Source of the DNA: Alishewanella aestuarii B11
GTDB lineage: Bacteria > Pseudomonadota > Gammaproteobacteria > Enterobacterales > Alteromonadaceae
Direction of reading: 5' to 3'
Assembly: GCF_000280055.1 (NCBI RefSeq)
Contig: NZ_ALAB01000027.1
Coordinates: 124,001-188,000, forward strand
Length of the DNA: 64,000 nucleotides
Shown: positions 38,594 to 47,070 of the stretch, one piece after another
Numbering within the stretch: position 1 is the stretch's first letter
How the letters are laid out: the number at the start of each line of letters is the position of its first letter
Made by a program: the position numbers and the translations under genes
Notes under the pieces: generated by a model
What the model saw: the letters and a program-made list of their open reading frames with translations, nothing else
The model's database searches: none
What the model was told of the DNA's origin: nothing

Positions 38594-38647
38594 CTTAATA
38601 CGCCAAATCCAATGCAACTCCCAGCCCCGACTGACTCCGTTATGCTC

Positions 38648-38676
38648 GGCCCCGGTATGCTTGCCGTACCGCAGTC
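38648..38676 (-). repeat. Degenerate copy of the palindromic repeat
   Basis: CCGGTATGCTTGCCGTACCG core with mutated outer arms, followed by the conserved flank GCGATAGTGGGAT. It is inverted relative to the arrays at 43.6-45 kb. The rest of the 270-bp gap after the RES toxin holds no gene that I can support. Confidence 0.7.
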
Positions 38677-38831
38677 GCCATCTGCGATAGTGGGATAAGC
38701 ACCGTTAGTTGATGTCGCTCTATCATGTTGTGAGGAGAGGCTGCTTTGAACGTGAAACAGGAATTCAACACAATATATAACTGTCATACCTAAAACTTCG
38801 TGGCACCCAATAGAAAAACGAGCTAATATAA

Positions 38832-38847
38832 GACCATAATTAAGGTC
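38832..38847. promoter_or_regulatory. Possible operator of the StbDE-like module
   Basis: GACC-ATAATTAA-GGTC inverted repeat 15 bp before the antitoxin start, overlapping a TAATAT-containing promoter region. Confidence 0.35.
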
Positions 38848-38862
38848 AAAATAGAGGTTTTT

Positions 38863-39114
38863 ATGCGTCAGGTATTAGCGGACTTTTCTGTAAGCATTTC
38901 AGAACTTAAGAAAAACCCCTCAGCCTTGCTCGCTCAGGCAAGTGGTTCACCGATAGCGGTGCTAAACCACAATAAACCTGCAGCCTATCTGATTCCAGCA
39001 GAGACCTACGAGGCTCTGATGGATATGCTGGAAGACTATGAATTGGCGCGGCTTGTTGAGGAACGTCGTGGTGACAAGGATAAAGCTATAACGGTGTCGC
39101 TGGATGACTTATAA
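38863..39114 (+). CDS. Phd/YefM-family antitoxin (StbD-like)
   Basis: 83 aa. N-terminal Phd/YefM fold for DNA binding (FSVSISELKKNPSALLAQAS, AVLNHNKPAAYLIPAETYE) and an acidic C-terminus (AITVSLDDL) that wraps the toxin. The sequence pattern is that of StbD. AGAGG precedes the ATG, and the gene overlaps the toxin by 11 bases. Confidence 0.9.
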   Translation: MRQVLADFSVSISELKKNPSALLAQASGSPIAVLNHNKPAAYLIPAETYEALMDMLEDYELARLVEERRGDKDKAITVSLDDL

Positions 39115-39388
39115 GCTGCGATTTCTTCCGGCTGCGCTTAAGGAATGGGAAAAGCTTGGTGCCCCGATCAAGAGTCAATTCAAGAAAAAACTGGCGGAGC
39201 GATTAGAAAATCCCAGAGTACCTGCTGATAAGTTAAGTGGCTATGAATCAGTGTACAAAATTAAACTTCGCTCTGCCGGATATCGATTAGCCTATGAGGT
39301 TGTTGACGATGAACTGTTTGTGTATGTAATTGCCGTAGGTAAGCGGGAAAAGGGTAAGGTTTATTCGTCTCTCAAAAAGCGAACCTAA
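39104..39388 (+). CDS. RelE/ParE-family toxin (StbE-like mRNA interferase)
   Basis: 94 aa basic RelE fold: FLPAALKEWEKLGAPIKSQF, then KLSGYESVYKIKLRSAGYRL and the terminal VIAVGKREKGKVY with RelE-type catalytic Lys/Arg/Tyr residues. Predicted to cleave mRNA in the ribosome A site. Coupled to the StbD-like antitoxin. Confidence 0.9.
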   Translation: MTYKLRFLPAALKEWEKLGAPIKSQFKKKLAERLENPRVPADKLSGYESVYKIKLRSAGYRLAYEVVDDELFVYVIAVGKREKGKVYSSLKKRT

Positions 39389-39457
39389 GATCTAATAGAG
39401 CAAGCACTACAAACAATTGCAATAGACACAGTTTTAACTCATTATTTTAAATAAACC

Positions 39458-39489
39458 GAATGCCCGCATTGATTTATTTGCGGACATTC
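39458..39489 (+). terminator. Stem-loop after the StbDE-like module
   Basis: GAATG-C-CCGCA / TGCGG-A-CATTC around a 10-base loop, followed by AGTTTTGG. Weak T-run. Confidence 0.5.
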
Positions 39490-39601
39490 AGTTTTGGTAG
39501 CAAACACACAGCTTGCGGACGCGGGGATCTGGCAATGCCCTATTTTCCAACGGCCAAATGCTGGAGCTGCGGGCTTTCTCGCGCACTGTTAGCTTTAGCG
39601 C

Positions 39602-40429
39602 TTAAAACACATAGATAAAGCCGATGCCAACCTCTGCTTCAAAGTCACCACGGGCAATCGGGCTTTTGCGGACAGCACTGCTAAAATGCTCATACAGTGC
39701 CTCACCATAAATCTGCCAGTTATTGTTTATGTAGTGACGATAATTGTAATTGATACCGACAGAGCGATAACCGCCGCTCATATTGGTTGCGGCTAAACCT
39801 GATACCGCCGATTGCTCAGCGGTGATGCCGAAATCTTTATTGGCATATTTACTATCGTGAAATACTGCAACAATATTCACCTCAGAGCCCGAACCATCAA
39901 ACTTCTCGCCAAAGCGGCGACCCACACCAAACAAACCCAGGTTACCATCACCGCCGGTGACAAGCCGGCCAACCAGCCAATAGCGCCAATCTGTATCAAA
40001 GGCGCGACGGGTTTGCAGCACTAATTCAAAGCCCTCATCACTGTCACCGAGCCCATCCAGATAACCTTTTTTAGAATCACTTTCTGCACGCCCCTCATCA
40101 AAGCCAATAAGGGCTTCAAACAACCAGGTATCTGCACGTAAGCCACGCCACCCTATGGCTTCACCGACCCAATAGAACACATCATTACCGCGCCGCCATT
40201 GCAAGCCCCCTGCCGGTTCAAGCTCCAAACCAAATTCGTCTGAACCCTCGTAGGCCGTTTCGTATTCAATACCCGCACCTAACGCGAAACTCCAGCCATC
40301 TTTACCCCGACTAAAATCATCAATAGATGGCAAGGGCACCAAAGCGGTTCTTGTTTCTTGTGCGCTCGCTGCCGGCAACAGCAGGCTATGCATAACAAGG
40401 GCGGTACCTAACACTAGTAATTTCTTCAT
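39602..40429 (-). CDS. MipA/OmpV-family outer-membrane protein
   Basis: 275 aa. Signal peptide cleaved after ASA (about residue 23). Beta-barrel pattern of MipA/OmpV (WSFALGAGIEYETAYEGSDE, GGYRSVGINYNYRHYINNNW), ending IGFIYVF. Family members scaffold murein enzymes or import peptides and antibiotics. Single gene within the accessory region; it has no obvious link to the toxin-antitoxin genes. Confidence 0.88.
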   Translation of the reverse strand: MKKLLVLGTALVMHSLLLPAASAQETRTALVPLPSIDDFSRGKDGWSFALGAGIEYETAYEGSDEFGLELEPAGGLQWRRGNDVFYWVGEAIGWRGLRADTWLFEALIGFDEGRAESDSKKGYLDGLGDSDEGFELVLQTRRAFDTDWRYWLVGRLVTGGDGNLGLFGVGRRFGEKFDGSGSEVNIVAVFHDSKYANKDFGITAEQSAVSGLAATNMSGGYRSVGINYNYRHYINNNWQIYGEALYEHFSSAVRKSPIARGDFEAEVGIGFIYVF

Positions 40430-40544
40430 AAAATGCTTTCCTATGCCAATTTAGCAAAATGCCAACTTATCTATACATTAGCGTTTACGGATTTTGTTGC
40501 GTAAAGATCACTGTTTGTCATGTTTTTAGCGTGGTTCTGGTATC

Positions 40545-40854
40545 GACGCCGGCATGCCTGTCGTACCGGAATCGCCATCGGCGATATCGGGATAAGCACC
40601 TTTAGTATATGCCATGCCAGGTTTGCTGCAGAAAATGACGGGCTCTGAGCAATAAACCAAGCCCTCGAAGATTTAGCCTGACTTCGACTCCGGTATGCTT
40701 GCCGTACCGGAGTCGCCATCTGCGTTAGTGGGATATGCATCTTTAATTGATATCGTGCCAGGTCTGTAGCAGGAAATGACGGGCGTTGAGCAATAAATCA
40801 AGCCGCGCAGATTGAGCCTGATCTCGACTCCGGTATGCTTGCCGTACCGGAGTC
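40545..40854 (-). repeat. Three palindromic repeats at a 140-bp period
   Basis: Hairpin copies at 40545, 40686 and 40826. The spacers are also alike (GGGATA...GCC(A)GG...GAAATGACGGGC...GAGCAATAAA...AGCCTGA), so about 140 bp is tandemly repeated. The orientation is opposite to the 43.6-45 kb arrays. These repeats fill most of the gap 40430-41069. Confidence 0.88.
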
Positions 40855-40975
40855 GCAACCTGCGATAGTAGAGTTGGCACTTTTCGTTGATGTGGAGCCT
40901 AGCTTGTGGCGGAGAAACGCCGCTTTGAGTTTGGAGCGGAAATTGCCCCCGCAACAGAATTTACATACGGAAGTC

Positions 40976-40985
40976 TGCGTTATAC
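40976..40985 (+). other. Possible attC right-end remnant before higB2
   Basis: TGCGTTATAC resembles the GCGTTAT end of integron recombination sites. It is short and only meaningful together with the matching left-end remnant after higA2. Confidence 0.3.
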
Positions 40986-41069
40986 AGCATAACTGGACAT
41001 ATTTCTGGTTTTTTCTAATCCTGATTTAGATGCTATTGCCGGGATAAAGTAGAACTAATTCTTGTCATC

Positions 41070-41088
41070 TGTACGTTATTTGCGTACA
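41070..41088. promoter_or_regulatory. Candidate HigA operator
   Basis: TGTACG-N7-CGTACA perfect inverted repeat starting 27 bp before higB2, where HigA-type antitoxins usually bind. Confidence 0.6.
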
Positions 41089-41096
41089 CTTTCTCT

Positions 41097-41429
41097 ATGA
41101 AAAGTGTATTTGTCGAATCAACAATTTTTGAAAAGCACCGAGATGAATACCTCAGTGATGATGAGTACAGGCTCTTTCAAGCTGAATTAATGTTAAACCC
41201 ACACTTGGGTGATGTGATTCAAGGTACTGGCGGTTTACGCAAAATTCGAGTTGCCAGCAAAGGTAAAGGAAAACGTGGTGGTTCACGGATTATCTATTAC
41301 TTTCTCGATGAAAAAAGGCGTTTCTATTTGCTAACCATTTACGGCAAAAATGAAATGTCCGATTTAAATGCAATTCAAAGAAAACAATTAATGGCTTTTA
41401 TGGAGGCGTGGCGCAATGAGCACTCGTGA
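41097..41429 (+). CDS. higB2: HigB2-type mRNA interferase toxin
   Basis: 110 aa RelE/HigB toxin with the highly conserved pattern MKSVFVESTIFEKHRDEY, IQGTGGLRKIRVASKGKGKR, YGKNEMSDL. It closely matches the HigB2 toxin I know from the Vibrio cholerae superintegron. Toxin-first order and a 14-base overlap with the antitoxin are typical. Confidence 0.93.
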   Translation: MKSVFVESTIFEKHRDEYLSDDEYRLFQAELMLNPHLGDVIQGTGGLRKIRVASKGKGKRGGSRIIYYFLDEKRRFYLLTIYGKNEMSDLNAIQRKQLMAFMEAWRNEHS

Positions 41430-41730
41430 TTTATTTGCAGAGTTAAGCTCAGCTCTTGTTGAGGCTAAACAGCATTCAGAAGGTAAGCTGACCCTAAAAA
41501 CACATCATGTGAATGATACGGGTGAATTGAATATCTCACCAGATGAAATCGTGAGCATTCGAGAGCAGTTTAATATGTCCCGTGGCGTCTTCGCAAGGTT
41601 ACTTCATACGTCTTCACGCACATTAGAAAACTGGGAACAAGGTCGTAGTGTGCCAAATGGTCAAGCTGTTACCCTTTTAAAGTTAGTACAGCGTCATCCT
41701 GAAACGCTGTCATACATAGCCGAGCTATAA
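41416..41730 (+). CDS. higA2: HigA2/NadS-type helix-turn-helix antitoxin
   Basis: 104 aa. N-terminal toxin-binding region (DLFAELSSALVEAKQHSEGK) and C-terminal Xre helix-turn-helix (MSRGVFARLLHTSSRTLENW, SVPNGQAVTLLKLV). Neutralises HigB2 and represses the operon. The stop codon lies within a TATAACAAACGG sequence resembling the start of a Vibrio attC. Confidence 0.93.
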   Translation: MSTRDLFAELSSALVEAKQHSEGKLTLKTHHVNDTGELNISPDEIVSIREQFNMSRGVFARLLHTSSRTLENWEQGRSVPNGQAVTLLKLVQRHPETLSYIAEL

Positions 41731-41737
41731 CAAACGG
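41726..41737 (+). other. Possible attC left-end remnant after higA2
   Basis: TATAACAAACGG matches the usual beginning of Vibrio-type attC sites. The complementary right end was not found downstream, so at best this is a decayed half-site. Confidence 0.35.
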
Positions 41738-41872
41738 CTGTTGTCGCTACTACGGGCTTGGGCTCCTGCTGATAACTAAAAGCTGACCTTTATGCCAACG
41801 TAGTGAAATGTCTGCAATTGGCACATACCAAAAAAATCGCGACTCTCTGTACGACCAAGCCTATACCGAGCC

Positions 41873-42847
41873 TCACTCCCCCCCAAAAGGCAGATGTGTA
41901 TTAAGCGCTCCCCCACTCTGGCATTGCCGCATCACCCAATTTGCTGCAGTTTCCAATGGCCTTAAGGTTTCCTCGTCTGGCATAAGGCGAGTCTCAACTA
42001 TCTCCCCATGCCTATCGACGGTAAGTGCTGTAGTAATATTGACCGAACCGCCGTTCGGCAAAGAAAAGGACGTATTTGCTGTGGCCAGACCAGCAGTGGG
42101 CTGACCAAATACCCGCACATTCTGCTGACCTTGTAACAGAATAGGAACAATCTCACCCGAACTGGCACTAAAAGGCCCCACAATGATGGCGATGCGCCGA
42201 GCTGGATACGTCGGTTGCTCCGTTATCGCACTGTTAAGGTTATGACTTTCACCACGGTAGAAAATCTTGTTCTGCCACTTTTCAATTAACCGGGCTTCAT
42301 CTTGTGCGCTCTTAAAGGAGCCCAGTAAGCCCTCCGTTAACAGCGGGCTCAGACCAACGAGGGTCGGCCACATATTACCGCCTCGATTATTTGAAAAATC
42401 CAGAATAATGCCGCAACGCGGTACCGATAATACACTGTTTAATTGCTCCCTCAGTGACCGGGTTACCGCCATAGCCTGCTGCGAAGTGCCCGACCAGGCG
42501 AGGATCCGGATGACTGGAATGCCAGCGACGGGCGTCCTGGTCTCAGACAATAGCTTCTCTGATTTCTGGTTCGAATTTTTTACGGTATCCGCAGTTTCAC
42601 CTGTTGGCGGTATATAGCTGGAATGTCTGTCACCCAACGCTTCAAGGACAAAGCGGATCGCCGCCGGCTCTCCCCGACTTGTTAATAGCAGCTTAGCTTT
42701 AGCTTCAATCTGTGGCCAGTCAACCCGATCAGCATAGTAGCCATGCTGCTTTGCCAATTGCAGGGTAACGTCAAGGCTTGAACCCCGCTCAACAGCGGCC
42801 ATTGTAAGTGAAGTGAACAAATAACAACAAACCAATAGCAGTCGCAC
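41873..42847 (-). CDS. S41-family (tail-specific protease-like) peptidase
   Basis: 324 aa with a signal peptide (cleavage after TMA, about residue 17). C-terminal S41 core: ILDFSNNRGGNMWP, catalytic Ser in GPFSASSGEIV, and GQPTAGLATANTSFSLP. The lysine used by CtpA-type members is not at the usual place, which is common in the retinol-binding-like S41 subgroup. A classical PDZ domain was not seen. Probably periplasmic; substrate unknown. Confidence 0.8.
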   Translation of the reverse strand: MRLLLVCCYLFTSLTMAAVERGSSLDVTLQLAKQHGYYADRVDWPQIEAKAKLLLTSRGEPAAIRFVLEALGDRHSSYIPPTGETADTVKNSNQKSEKLLSETRTPVAGIPVIRILAWSGTSQQAMAVTRSLREQLNSVLSVPRCGIILDFSNNRGGNMWPTLVGLSPLLTEGLLGSFKSAQDEARLIEKWQNKIFYRGESHNLNSAITEQPTYPARRIAIIVGPFSASSGEIVPILLQGQQNVRVFGQPTAGLATANTSFSLPNGGSVNITTALTVDRHGEIVETRLMPDEETLRPLETAANWVMRQCQSGGALNTHLPFGGE

Positions 42848-43085
42848 TGTTGTCTCAAAATCAGTATTTAATTAAAAACTGATAAGTTAAACCATAAAAG
42901 GTCCCTCGTCTTTATTTAATGCGTTGTTAAATTTAAACGACGCGTCCAGACACGCTATCCAAAGCAAATTCAGTAGTTTTTTACCTGCTTTAAACTGCGG
43001 TCTGCTGCAAAACCACCAATTGCGCTATTATTGCCACTAACCACTGGGCTGGCAGCGGCCAGCAAAGCACACTAAGGAGTCTGGA

Positions 43086-43550
43086 ATGCGGATACTAGGT
43101 TGCGTTTTATTGCTACTAACACTTACCGGCTGCAATAGAAATGAAGTAGGAGATGTGTCGTTGGGGCTCTTTACTACCAAAGATATCAAACTGGATGCCT
43201 TTACTGATCCTATCGTCAGCGGCGTAACCTGCCACGTATCCAGTATTGAGGCTAATCTGGATTTTTCAGATCCCTCTGACAGCGCCATCTCTTGCCGGCA
43301 AACCGGCCCCATTACCGCTGAGATGATTGCTAAAATCGATAAAAGCAAAAACGGTGAAGTGCTGTTCACTAAATCGAAAAGCGTATTTTTTAAAAGTATG
43401 AAAATCCGCCGCATCTACGATGCGCAGAATCAAACCCTGATGTATCTGTCTTACTCAACCAAGGAAACCTCGGGCAGCTTTAAGCATGGCCTGTCAACGG
43501 TACCACTGTGGGGGACAGAGGCTTATACCGCTTCGGGTGTTGCCCCTTAG
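43086..43550 (+). CDS. creA: CreA-family lipoprotein
   Basis: 154 aa. Signal peptide with lipobox LTGC. CreA signatures: IKLDAFTDPIVSGVTCHVS, DSAISCRQTGPI, SKSVFFKSMKIRRIYD, YLSYSTKE. A conserved periplasmic protein of unknown function, encoded in E. coli next to creBC but here on its own. AAGGAG lies upstream of the ATG. Confidence 0.9.
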   Translation: MRILGCVLLLLTLTGCNRNEVGDVSLGLFTTKDIKLDAFTDPIVSGVTCHVSSIEANLDFSDPSDSAISCRQTGPITAEMIAKIDKSKNGEVLFTKSKSVFFKSMKIRRIYDAQNQTLMYLSYSTKETSGSFKHGLSTVPLWGTEAYTASGVAP

Positions 43551-43580
43551 GTTTGGTGTTCCTGTCACTATCGCAGCACC

Positions 43581-43754
43581 GACTCCGGTACGACAAGCAT
43601 ACCGGAGTCGTGATGCGGTGTAGCCTTGCGTTTGGTGTTTTTCTCGCTATCGCAGGATCGACTCCGGTACGGCAAGCATACCGGAGTCGTGATGCGGTGT
43701 AGCCTTGCGTTTGGTGTTTTGACCCGACTCTGTTATAGCAAGCGTAGCGGAGTT
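43581..43754 (+). repeat. Palindromic repeat array A (three units)
   Basis: Hairpins at 43581, 43660 and 43726 (the last degenerate); the first two are exactly 79 bp apart. Arms GACTCCGGTA and TACCGGAGTC, flank ACTATCGCAG upstream, GATGCGGTGTAG downstream. Fills the gap between creA and the nitroreductase. Confidence 0.92.
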
Positions 43755-43853
43755 GTGCTGATATTGGCGGCAAAAATCTTTTGGCGCTCACCTTGAAAGC
43801 GATTGCTGCTGTACCAATTTCAGCCAAACTGCGTAAGCTATCACGGAGATACC

Positions 43854-44489
43854 ATGTCAAATATTGTTGAGTTATTAAACTGGCGCTATGCCACTAAGAA
43901 AATGAATGCTGCCGAGCAAGTGCCGGCAGATAAACTGGAGATTATCCTGGAGGCGATTCGCCTTAGCGCAAGCTCCAGCGGCCTGCAGCCCTATCAGGTG
44001 TTAGTTATAACGGATCCGGCAATCAAGCAGCAAATCCGTGCGGTGGCCTGGGATCAGTCACAGGTAACCGATTGCTCGCATTTGTTGGTATTTGCCGCCT
44101 GGGATAACTATACCGCTGAACGGATCAATATGATGTTTGATCTGGTTAATGAGCAGCGTGGCTTTAAAAACGAAGGCTGGGAAGCCTACCGGCAGAAACT
44201 GCTGGCGTACTATCCGCAGCGTCCGGCAGAGCAAAATTTTGAGCATGCTGCCCGTCAGGCTTATATTGGCCTGGGTTCAGCGCTGCTTGCTGCGGCAGAG
44301 CAGCAAGTCGATGCGACACCGATGGAAGGCTTTGAACCGGAAAAAGTGGACCAGATCCTTGGCTTGGCAGCCTCAGGTTTAAAATCGGTGCTGTTATTAC
44401 CGTTGGGTTATCGCGCCGCCGAGGGTGACTGGCTGGTTAACCTGAAAAAGGTGCGACGCGCTAAAGACGAGTTTGTTTCCTACCGTTAA
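43854..44489 (+). CDS. Nitroreductase-family FMN oxidoreductase (NfsB-like)
   Basis: 211 aa from ATG 43854 with CGGAGA upstream; the frame is open further 5' but without a site. Motifs RYATKKMNA (FMN phosphate contact), RLSASSSGLQPYQVLVI, and GLAASGLKSVLLLPLGYRA. NAD(P)H-dependent reduction of quinones or nitroaromatics is expected. Flanked on both sides by palindromic repeat arrays. Confidence 0.9.
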   Translation: MSNIVELLNWRYATKKMNAAEQVPADKLEIILEAIRLSASSSGLQPYQVLVITDPAIKQQIRAVAWDQSQVTDCSHLLVFAAWDNYTAERINMMFDLVNEQRGFKNEGWEAYRQKLLAYYPQRPAEQNFEHAARQAYIGLGSALLAAAEQQVDATPMEGFEPEKVDQILGLAASGLKSVLLLPLGYRAAEGDWLVNLKKVRRAKDEFVSYR

Positions 44490-44513
44490 TTTATCTATCA
44501 CTATCGCAGGACC

Positions 44514-45039
44514 GACTCCGGTACGGCAAGCATACCGGAGTCGTGGTGCGGTGTAGTCTTAAGCTCAGTGTTCTTCTCACTATCGCAGCAGCGACTCCGG
44601 TACGACAGGCATACCGGAGTCGTGATGCGGTGTAGTCTTGAGTTTGGTGTTTTTCTCACTATCGCAGGAGCGACTCCGGTACGGCAAGCATACCGGAGTC
44701 GTAGTGCGGTGTAGTCTTGAGCTCGGTGTTCTTCTCACTATCGCAGGACCGACTCCGGTACGGCAAGCATACCGGAGTCGTGGTGCGGTGTAGTCTTAAG
44801 CTCAGTGTTCTTCTCACTATCGCAGGACCGACTCCGGTACGACAAGCATACCGGAGTCGTGATGCGGGGTAGTCTTGAATTTGGTGTTTTTCTTACTATC
44901 GCAGGACCGACTCCGGTACGACAGGCATACCGGAGTCGTGGTGCGGTGTAGTTTTGAGCTTGAGTGTTTTTCTCGCTAACGCAGGACCGACTCCGGTACG
45001 ACAAGCGTACCGGAGTCGTAGTGCGAGCATACCGGGGTC
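44514..45039 (+). repeat. Palindromic repeat array B (seven full units, 79-bp period)
   Basis: Hairpins start at 44514, 44593, 44672, 44751, 44830, 44909 and 44989 (steps 79, 79, 79, 79, 79, 80), then a broken half-unit at 45026. Each unit is ACTATCGCAG-hairpin-TG(G/A)TGCGGTGTAG plus a TTGAGCTCGGTGTTCTTCTC-like spacer. It lies between the convergent nitroreductase and dienelactone hydrolase genes. Confidence 0.95.
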
Positions 45040-45050
45040 GCGATGCTGGG

Positions 45051-45941
45051 CTAGGTTTTTAGATAGCGGGCAAACCAATCCAAGGTGCGTTGCCAGGCGA
45101 GTTTAGCAGCGGCTTCATCGTAACGGGGTGTCGAGTCGTTATGAAAGCCATGATAAGTGCCGGGATAGAAATGGGCTTCGAAGGTTTTATTAGCGGCTTT
45201 AAGTGCTGCTTCTACCGCCGGCCAGGTTTCGTTGACTCTGGGGTCGTTCTCCGCAAAATGATACTGCAACGGCGCCTTGATTGGCGCTACCGCCTCCGGA
45301 TCGGCCTGCCGGCCATAAAAAGGTACCGCACAGGCCAGTTCCGGATAAGCAACAGCCGCCGCATTACAGACACCGCCACCATAGCAAAAGCCGGTGATGC
45401 CGATTTTATCGGTGGTCAGCTCGCTGGCCAGTAAAAACTCAAGTGCAGCAAAGAAATCGTTTAACAGTTTTTGTGGATCAACCTGACGCTGCAAGGCCCT
45501 GCCCTCGTCATCATTACCCGGATAACCGCCAACCGAGCTTAAACCATCCGGCGCCAGCGCCACATAGCCGGCTTTGGCTAGCCGCCGCGCTACATCTTCG
45601 ATATAAGGGTTCAGACCTCGGTTTTCATGCACCACCAGCACGGCTGGCGCGGGTTGTTCCAGCTTGGCCGGCCGCACCAGGTAGGCGCGCACATCACCAT
45701 GCCCATTGGGTGACGGAAAACGAATATAGCTGGCGATAATCTCGGGGTCGTTAAAAGAGATCTGCTGTGCCAGCGCATAATTCGGGCTTAACGCGGACAG
45801 AAGCGCAACCGCCGTCATTGAGCCAACGGCAAATTTAGCCGCCTGCTCTAAAAAATCACGCCGGCTTAATTTGCCATGCACATAAAAATCGTACAGCTCA
45901 AGTAATTCCGGACTAAAGTCGGCGGCGGTTAAACGTGGCAT
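45051..45941 (-). CDS. Dienelactone hydrolase-family alpha/beta hydrolase, Tat-exported
   Basis: 296 aa from ATG 45941 (GGGAGAG upstream; a longer in-frame start lacks one). The twin-arginine-type signal is KLSRRDFLEQAAKF. The DLH triad is visible: Cys in GFCYGGGVC, Asp in ENDPRVNE, His in YHGFHND; the oxyanion Glu is in VVHENRGLN. It hydrolyses ester or lactone bonds; substrate unknown. Confidence 0.9.
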   Translation of the reverse strand: MPRLTAADFSPELLELYDFYVHGKLSRRDFLEQAAKFAVGSMTAVALLSALSPNYALAQQISFNDPEIIASYIRFPSPNGHGDVRAYLVRPAKLEQPAPAVLVVHENRGLNPYIEDVARRLAKAGYVALAPDGLSSVGGYPGNDDEGRALQRQVDPQKLLNDFFAALEFLLASELTTDKIGITGFCYGGGVCNAAAVAYPELACAVPFYGRQADPEAVAPIKAPLQYHFAENDPRVNETWPAVEAALKAANKTFEAHFYPGTYHGFHNDSTPRYDEAAAKLAWQRTLDWFARYLKT

Positions 45942-46101
45942 AGTGCTCTCCCGGGATGCGTTATTCGCTAATGCACAATAATAGCGCAATATTTGCGCAA
46001 TAAACGCCGTGCTGTGGCTGCCGGTTCAATCTGCTGTACCCTATTGCGATCAGTAGCCTGCAGGCGGCGGCTGATGGCAATTGACCGCGATGATGTGGTA
46101 G

Positions 46102-47070
46102 CTAGTGAGTCACACTACAGCTCGCTGTTGTCGCCTGAGCGGTAATTTGTTGCTCACTATCTATAATATTGGCATCGTCAGGCGCCAGCTGCCGCGCAGT
46201 CTGAATCAGTTCCAGCGCCTGCGCTTTGCAGCCCAGCTCACTCAATACCAAAGCATAATTGTTTAAATAGGCCGGTTGCTGTTTGGCCAGCGGCAGGCCC
46301 TGAGCAAACCAAATGGCGGCCTCGGCCGGTGCTTGGGCGAAAAAGTGATTGCCGAGTAGAAAATACGGTAGCCAGTAATCCGGCCACTGTTTGGTGGCGC
46401 TGATGAGCGCCGTAACACCAGCTGCAGTTTGCCGGGTTTGCAATAGATCCTGACAGGCTCGGGTATAAAGAAAGGGGTCCAGCAGTGCGCTGGTGCGCGC
46501 GGGCGGCAACATCGCCAGTAGCCAATAATTGGCTCTTTGCCAGGTGCGCTCAAAGGTAGCCAGCGGAAGCCGGTACTCGGCGCTGAGACCGCTATGCAAA
46601 ATAATCTCGCGCCGATCTAAATCATAGCCAATAACCACAGCATAGTGCCATCTGGGCAACCAGCTCAAACCATTGTTTTGTAATACAATAACCGGAATTT
46701 CTTCGGCAACCAGCTGCAATAGCTGGCTTAAACTGCCGCGTTGTTCATAAGCCACAAAGCCCAGTTGGCGGCTGGCAGCGGCCATTTCAATTTGCAGGCT
46801 GCCCTGCAGCCCTGGCGTAAAAGTAAGACCGGCAATACTCTCAGCGCTGTGCTCCACCCCATAGTAGGCAGCCACTTCAGAGAGCGTGGTTGGGCCACAA
46901 AAATACTCTTGCTGTGGATAGAAGGGCACTGCGCTCAGCAAGGCCTGCCGGCTAATGGCCGGTGGCTCAGCCAACAGTTGCCGGCTTTGCGGTGGGCTTT
47001 GACAAGCGGTAAGCAACAGCAGCAATAAAAGGCCAACCAGAATGTTGGCCGATTTCGCTTTAGCGAACAT
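46102..47070 (-). CDS. PA2778-type C39-like cysteine peptidase lipoprotein with TPR region
   Basis: 322 aa. Lipobox LTAC; C39-like papain-fold domain (about 45-190) with catalytic Cys in QEYFCGPTTLSEVA and His in LPRWHYAVVIGYD; TPR-like repeats in the C-terminal third. The TAATG overlap couples it to the upstream PA2779-type gene. The pair is conserved in proteobacteria but uncharacterised as far as I know. Confidence 0.85.
   Translation of the reverse strand: MFAKAKSANILVGLLLLLLLTACQSPPQSRQLLAEPPAISRQALLSAVPFYPQQEYFCGPTTLSEVAAYYGVEHSAESIAGLTFTPGLQGSLQIEMAAASRQLGFVAYEQRGSLSQLLQLVAEEIPVIVLQNNGLSWLPRWHYAVVIGYDLDRREIILHSGLSAEYRLPLATFERTWQRANYWLLAMLPPARTSALLDPFLYTRACQDLLQTRQTAAGVTALISATKQWPDYWLPYFLLGNHFFAQAPAEAAIWFAQGLPLAKQQPAYLNNYALVLSELGCKAQALELIQTARQLAPDDANIIDSEQQITAQATTASCSVTH

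Noticed and set aside
44514..45039. CRISPR array
   Set aside because: Spacers between the regular repeats are themselves nearly identical, the repeat is a long palindrome, and there are no cas genes.
43480..45078. Minus-strand ORFs through the repeat arrays (about 43480-43860, 44738-45004, 44896-45078), and similar ones at 40471-40954 and 62552-62755
   Set aside because: They exist only because the repeat unit happens to be open in those frames; no ribosome-binding sites, repetitive products, no independent support.
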